A stretch of DNA of 15,083 nt from Cephalothrix spiralis (Eukaryota; Nemertea; Palaeonemertea; Archinemertea; Cephalotrichidae). Shown here piece after piece: positions 1 through 15,083 of this stretch (its first letter is position 1; each line of letters begins with the position of its first letter). The DNA is taken from the NCBI GenBank assembly GCA_032353305.1, contig JAUCNG010017787.1, positions 1 to 15,083 of the forward strand, in the 5' to 3' direction. The notes below the pieces were generated by a model. That model was not told the DNA's origin. It was given only the letters and a program-made list of their open reading frames with translations, and ran no database searches. Both the position numbers and the translations under genes were made by a program.

Positions 1-125
1 CTTAGAGATACTGTTTTATTTTGTCACATGTTTATTGTTTTGTTTTTTTAATGTCTTCATGTATTGTATTGTATTTTTGATACGGCCCGAGTGGCTATTA
101 ATCAATAAACTTTCATTCATTCATA
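1..125 (+). mobile_element. 3' end of a retroposon (LINE or SINE-like tail), 5' part outside the window
   Basis: The stretch ends in an AATAAA (104-109) followed directly by TTTCATTCATTCAT (111-124), the usual look of a non-LTR retroposon 3' terminus with a short tandem-repeat tail. Upstream it carries GTATT-type repeats (about 61-76) and a block containing GGCCCGAGTGGCTATTAAT. The body of the element would lie to the left of the window, so its class cannot be fixed. No coding remnant is visible. The family assignment is inference from the tail structure only. Confidence 0.5.
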
Positions 126-352
126 CCCTGCTAGAGAAGGGGAATTTTTTCTACAACTACGATTCGATATAGTAACTGAAAGGACCCACGATCCTCGTCC
201 ATAAACGCGGAAAACGCACATACTCTTGTTGGCCACAGTGATAAAGACAGGGGTCATGCAAACTCTATATGTTAAAGTAAAAAAATCACAGACCAAGCTT
301 TAAACTTTTGAGCGACACCTATATTTGAAAGCATTAGCATAGAGACAGGGCC

Positions 353-420
353 AATATATGTCGCTATAAATCAATGAATATATGTCGCTGTTTTCAATTA
401 GATAAATCGATGTCGCTATA
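353..420. repeat. Short degenerate direct repeats around TGTCGCT
   Basis: The 13-mer AATATATGTCGCT occurs at 353-365 and again, identical, at 377-389. A third, diverged copy (ATCGATGTCGCTATA) covers about 406-420. An inverted relative, GAGCGACAC, lies at about 310-318. The spacing of 24 and 28 bases suggests a decayed minisatellite or repeat fragment. No function is visible. Confidence 0.4.
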
Positions 421-1155
421 TCGATTTCTTAACGACGTATTACCGCAGCATTTATATATACTTAATCGAAAATCTATTGGAAGGATAAATGAATTCAAAG
501 AAAATTACCCAAGGAAGTTCCCTAAATTGATTAAGTCGTTAGTTAGAATATTGATTGTGTATTTACAAGAGATTTGCGCAAAATTGCGGAAATGGAACAT
601 AACTTATCTTTTACATTATCGTTACATAATAGCACATCCATCATTGCCTGATTATACAGTCTGAAATAGAAAATACAGTTTTGTTTCAGTAGGCCTTTAT
701 AATCCAATATGATTGGTTTATTAATCACATAACCAGCATAACAATATCTCGTTAGCGGAATTTAGGTATTAAAAATAAATCGCGATATGAGAAGCAAATT
801 GCGAAAGTTATATTTTTTATTGATGGATTCTGCGTCTACATCTTCGTCCATTGTCGTAATAAACCATATTGGCTTTATTCTTGAAGAAACTGATCTATCC
901 TTAACTATATTTTGGATTATTTTGTCAAATGTATTAGAAAGGTTCAGATATTCTCAAATCTAAGTTTATCCAAATTACAGATACATTCGGTAGTTAATCA
1001 TAAAATACCAGAGTGTGTTCTCCTTTGAAGAGATAAGTAAGGTTTAAAGTTGCTAGGAAGAATTAGAAAGAATTATTATTATATAAAAACAGCGAGCACA
1101 AATTCGCATTTTAGCGTCAAAATAAGGCAGAAAAACTCCTTTTTTTCCAACTTGC

Positions 1156-1246
1156 CAAAAGTAGGACATCAATCTAAAAAGTAGCAAAAGTTGATATAGT
1201 AGGATATGTATCTAAAAAGTAGGAAAAATATGAAAAGTAGGACACC
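1156..1246. repeat. Degenerate AAAGTAGGA repeat cluster
   Basis: Five related units of the form AAAAGTAGGA (or AGTAGCA, AGTAGGATA) occur within about 90 bases, at roughly 1158, 1178, 1198, 1216 and 1234. Two of them are preceded by the same ATCTAAA. The array is too diverged to be a young microsatellite. It is not part of a gene I can recognise. Confidence 0.45.
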
Positions 1247-1663
1247 TAGGAGGACTTTCAGTATTTTATTCGTTAATTTCTATCTAGTGGATAGAATGAC
1301 TGTGGGGCTTAGAACATACGTGCCCTAAGGAGCCGCGAACCTTATATTACGATAAGACCGAAAACCGAGAATAATATTTCTAAAAACCAGTTTCCAAGAA
1401 ATTAATCGGGCCTGCATGCGATTCGAAAATTAACAACGGCTAATAGAAAATTAGCAGGATCTTTACCGCTTATTTAGTTTTTCAATTAAGCATACATATA
1501 AGGTGTATTTTACCTACTCTTGTGACAATTTTGTAGTGCTAATAACATTGGTTATCACTGCAGAATTTCCAAGAAGGACACGAATCATTATATTCCAATA
1601 TCTTGACTTGTTGACTCAATACGCAGTGGCTGACATGTAGCTATTAACTTGACTCATATTTGG

Positions 1664-1703
1664 TTTATATAATATCATGTGTTCTCCGACAATATAATTT
1701 ATA
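1664..1703 (-). terminator. Possible PSMA4 polyadenylation signals (variant TATAAA)
   Basis: No canonical AATAAA lies close downstream of the PSMA4 stop on the minus strand. Variant hexamers TATAAA read on the minus strand at 1703-1698 and 1669-1664, 46 and 80 bases after the stop. The nearest canonical AATAAA is at 1270-1265, which would imply a 3' untranslated region of about 480 bases. Which one is used cannot be decided from sequence alone. Confidence 0.25.
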
Positions 1704-1748
1704 ATCATCATGAAATTACGCTTCAAATTTTGTGAATTAATTACCTGC

Positions 1749-8348
<6,600 letters not shown>

Positions 8349-8593
8349 TTTGACTTTTCTTGATCCTCGATACTTATCACCGATTCGTAAATAGAACAAG
8401 CGACTCCATTTGCATTATCAAAACCAAAGTTGGGTTAATAAAAAAAACAATAAAGCTTATTTTAATTTTTTTAACTGCAGTATAATTTATATTGTGATAA
8501 AACAAAGCATAAAAAGAAGTTATAATTTCTTTTCGTACAAAATTTATTGACGATTTCCGGTTCCGATCTCTTACCCTCGCTCATATTGTCATA
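8349..8593. promoter_or_regulatory. Bidirectional promoter region between PSMA4 and RPS17
   Basis: Only 245 bases separate the two divergent start codons, so both leaders and both core promoters must fit here. On the RPS17 side TTCCGGTTCCG (8555-8565) gives two GGAA cores on the minus strand, the ETS or GABP type common in housekeeping promoters. The pyrimidine-rich CTCTTACCCTCGCTC (8568-8582) fits a terminal oligopyrimidine start. On the PSMA4 side ATTTGCAT (8408-8415) matches the octamer motif. The middle is AT-rich. Start sites are inferred. Confidence 0.7.
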
Positions 8594-13588
<4,995 letters not shown>

Positions 13589-13606
13589 AATGGTGACCTT
13601 GTCTTG

Positions 13607-13612
13607 AATAAA
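13607..13612 (+). terminator. RPS17 polyadenylation signal AATAAA
   Basis: A canonical AATAAA lies 19 bases after the stop codon, followed by an A-rich stretch and a GT-containing segment. A very short 3' untranslated region is typical of ribosomal-protein mRNAs. Cleavage is expected near 13625-13640. Confidence 0.8.
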
Positions 13613-13680
13613 AAAAACTATAAAAACAATTCTGTTTGATATATAGTTAATTTCTCGTGGAATGGATGGTAAATTATAAT

Positions 13681-14215
13681 CTTAGTCTAATCATAGACTA
13701 TAATAATTAGGTCTAAGGAACCGCTCTTTCAGAAAAAAATCTGCATTTTTCTAGAATCAAAAATTTGGATGACCTAGAAGTCAGACAGATTTAGGACATA
13801 TATCAAAACGTTTCTTATCACCTGTTGATTACTGGTACATAGCATCAAATATAGGCACCTTAAATGAATACAAATATGAATGCTTATGTGGCTTTTACCC
13901 ATAATTCTAGTCTTTATCTACGAACGTAAATTTAAGGTGCCTATAGTAATAGGTTAAAATATTATATACAACCCTCAGAACTTTGATTGTCCCTAAATTT
14001 CCAAATATACCATTATTTTTTGATGCTAGGTGCCAGTAATCAGAAGGTGATAAGGAACTGTATATATGTCCCAAGTCTGAACGACTTCTAGGTCGTCCAA
14101 TTTTGATCCTAGAAAACTCTGATCCGAGTTCTCCCAAGATGGTAGCGCTGTTCCTTATTCCTAATTATTATGGACTATTTTGACTAGGTAATTATTATGG
14201 ACTATTTTGACTAGG
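13681..14215. mobile_element. Large imperfect foldback element downstream of RPS17
   Basis: The left arm (13681-13847) and right arm (14021-14215) are imperfect reverse complements. Matching landmarks include GACCTAGAAGTC, GGACATATAT, CTTATCACCT and GATTACTGG. An inner perfect pair, ATAGGCACCTTAAAT (13851-13865) and ATTTAAGGTGCCTAT (13930-13944), continues the stem. The right side holds about 76 unpaired bases (13945-14020). A 76-codon minus-strand frame over the right arm (13907-14137) is not conserved in the left arm, so it is not a transposase. The element starts about 70 bases after the RPS17 polyadenylation signal. Confidence 0.65.
14162..14215 (+). repeat. Exact 27-bp tandem duplication
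   Basis: A 27-base unit beginning TAATTATTATGGACTATTTT occurs at 14162-14188 and 14189-14215 without mismatch. It forms the outer end of the right arm of the large foldback element. The left arm has only one, diverged copy (13681-13711), so the duplication came after the element formed. Confidence 0.9.
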
Positions 14216-14305
14216 TAAATTCAGATGTAAATTATATTTACTTTTTTAAATCGCCTGTTTGGAAATTGTTGACAATTAGGCCTATTTGTTCGAAAGTGTC
14301 TATAA

Positions 14306-14522
14306 CAGGGTGTCTACAGGGTCAGGGAAACCTGGAAAGTCAGGGAATTGAGCTTGTGGTCAGGGAAAATTTTCTGAAACACAAAAAAATGTCGCGTCTT
14401 ATAATTACATGGATGGAAAAACCACGCGCAAACAATTTTCCTCATCCTAAATTAAACCGCGTGCCAACAGATTTCCAGGAAAAGTCTGGGAAAATGATTC
14501 TGGAAACTCTGTAGACGCCCTG
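14306..14522. mobile_element. MITE-like element with CAGGGTGTCTACAG ends and TATAA duplication
   Basis: The left end is CAGGGTGTCTACAG (14306-14319) and the right end reads CAGGGCGTCTACAG on the minus strand (14522-14509), one mismatch in 14. TATAA sits directly outside both ends (14301-14305 and 14523-14527), fitting a target-site duplication. The interior repeats GTCAGGGAAA and GTCAGGGAATT on the left, and their inverse (TTTCCAGGAAAAGTCTGGGA) near the right. I recall similar CAGGGAAA-rich repeats in other invertebrate genomes. The overlapping open frames (14266-14514 plus, 14442-14651 minus) are repeat sequence, not genes. Confidence 0.7.
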
Positions 14523-14527
14523 TATAA

Positions 14528-15083
14528 TTTTGTCTTTGAGCCCAGTTCGGCTTTCCAAGAGTTGAATATTCATTAATCGGATATGATCAAGAATTGAATG
14601 TGAAAAACTTTTCGGGCACTTTTCGGCCATTTTCGAACTATTCAGCCTCAACCGATTGTTATCGCATAGGTATTATGTTAAAAACTGCATCAAAATTGTT
14701 TTCCTGCTGCTGCTATTGCTCTATAAATGGACCCGTGAGGGTAAAATAGTAGATACGTATTAGTATACCCTATTATCCGCTGACGTTATTGAGGTGTTCG
14801 GCGCGCCATAGAAAAGTTTTTCATATTCTCCCATACTTTCTTGATATCCTTTAAATTTTGCACTACTAGTCAAATTGTTTTATCCTTCAAAATTCTTAGT
14901 ACAAAAATGTACATATCGTCCCTAGTTTCACGAAGTGGCGTATCGGAAATTTTGGCACTTAGGAGTTATTGGTACCATGGTAATTTGTTTGATGTTATCT
15001 TTAATCTGTATAATTGGCTAAGTGATACTGCAACTGGTTTCCGATATTTCAGCATCACCTTGGTGACGAACATGATTTTTTTG
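14528..15083. other. Intergenic region at right edge, no supported gene
   Basis: These last 556 bases contain no exon or RNA gene that I can recognise. A GC-richer spot with GGCGCGCC lies near 14799-14806. A small hairpin, TCACCTTGGTGA, lies near 15054-15065. The window ends before any further gene signal. Confidence 0.6.

Larger units (their letters stand above)
126..1748. other. Intergenic region downstream of PSMA4, no supported gene
   Basis: About 1.6 kb of AT-rich DNA without a recognisable coding region. The longest open frame (374-664, plus) gives a protein unlike any family I know and lacks any exon signal. Visible structure is limited to short degenerate repeats: ATATATGTCGCT-like units at 353-365, 377-389 and 404-417, and five AAAGTAGGA-like units between 1156 and 1246. 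The 3' untranslated region of PSMA4 must lie at the right end of this stretch. Confidence 0.5.

Noticed and set aside
374-664. 96-codon plus-strand open frame left of PSMA4
   Set aside because: The protein matches no family I know, is AT-driven in composition, and has no splice, promoter or polyadenylation context.
13907-14137. 76-codon minus-strand frame in the foldback right arm, considered as a transposase fragment
   Set aside because: The corresponding reading in the left arm is interrupted by stops, so there is no sign that the protein was ever selected.
14266-14651. Open frames over the CAGGGTGTCTACAG element on both strands
   Set aside because: They are by-products of the repeat's CAGGGAAA composition and cross the element boundary.

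Overview
The window is animal nuclear DNA: AT-rich, with GT-AG introns, long intergenic and intronic stretches, and many small non-coding repeats. Two housekeeping genes can be read exon by exon. On the minus strand lies PSMA4, proteasome subunit alpha type-4 (7 coding exons, 262 codons). On the plus strand lies RPS17, ribosomal protein eS17 (5 coding exons, 136 codons). Both are complete and intact. The RPS17 residues (for example [13 protein letters not shown] and SALEQDILEVD) follow the invertebrate form rather than the vertebrate one. With the repeat style, this suggests an invertebrate, perhaps a mollusc or other lophotrochozoan; that placement is inference.

Layout. Positions 1-125 hold what looks like the 3' end of a plus-strand retroposon (AATAAA followed by a TTCA tail). 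Positions 125-1748 hold no gene I can support. PSMA4 runs from its stop at 1749 to its ATG at 8346-8348. A gap of 245 bp separates that ATG from the proposed RPS17 ATG at 8594-8596, so the two genes are head to head and probably share a bidirectional promoter. The RPS17 side of the gap carries an ETS-type TTCCGG motif and a pyrimidine-rich start region. RPS17 ends at 13588 with an AATAAA signal at 13607. Both genes have a first coding exon in which only the ATG is coding.

Between and beyond the exons the DNA is full of short inverted-repeat (foldback or MITE-like) elements: about 3581-3703, 4655-4834, 5387-5541, 7543-7766, 9011-9133, 9300-10007, 12852-12951, 13151-13265, 13681-14215 and 14306-14522. 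Several have target-site-like direct repeats at their edges. Two tRNA-like promoter pairs (3331-3412 minus, 4124-4205 plus) suggest SINE heads. None of these elements encodes a recognisable transposase, so they would be non-autonomous.

The two genes act in protein turnover (20S proteasome outer ring) and protein synthesis (40S subunit). They have no direct biochemical partnership; the shared promoter would simply serve constitutive expression of both. I found no evidence of a new enzymatic or defence system. The most notable features are the divergent gene pair and the dense set of different hairpin-forming elements inside and just after these strongly transcribed genes.
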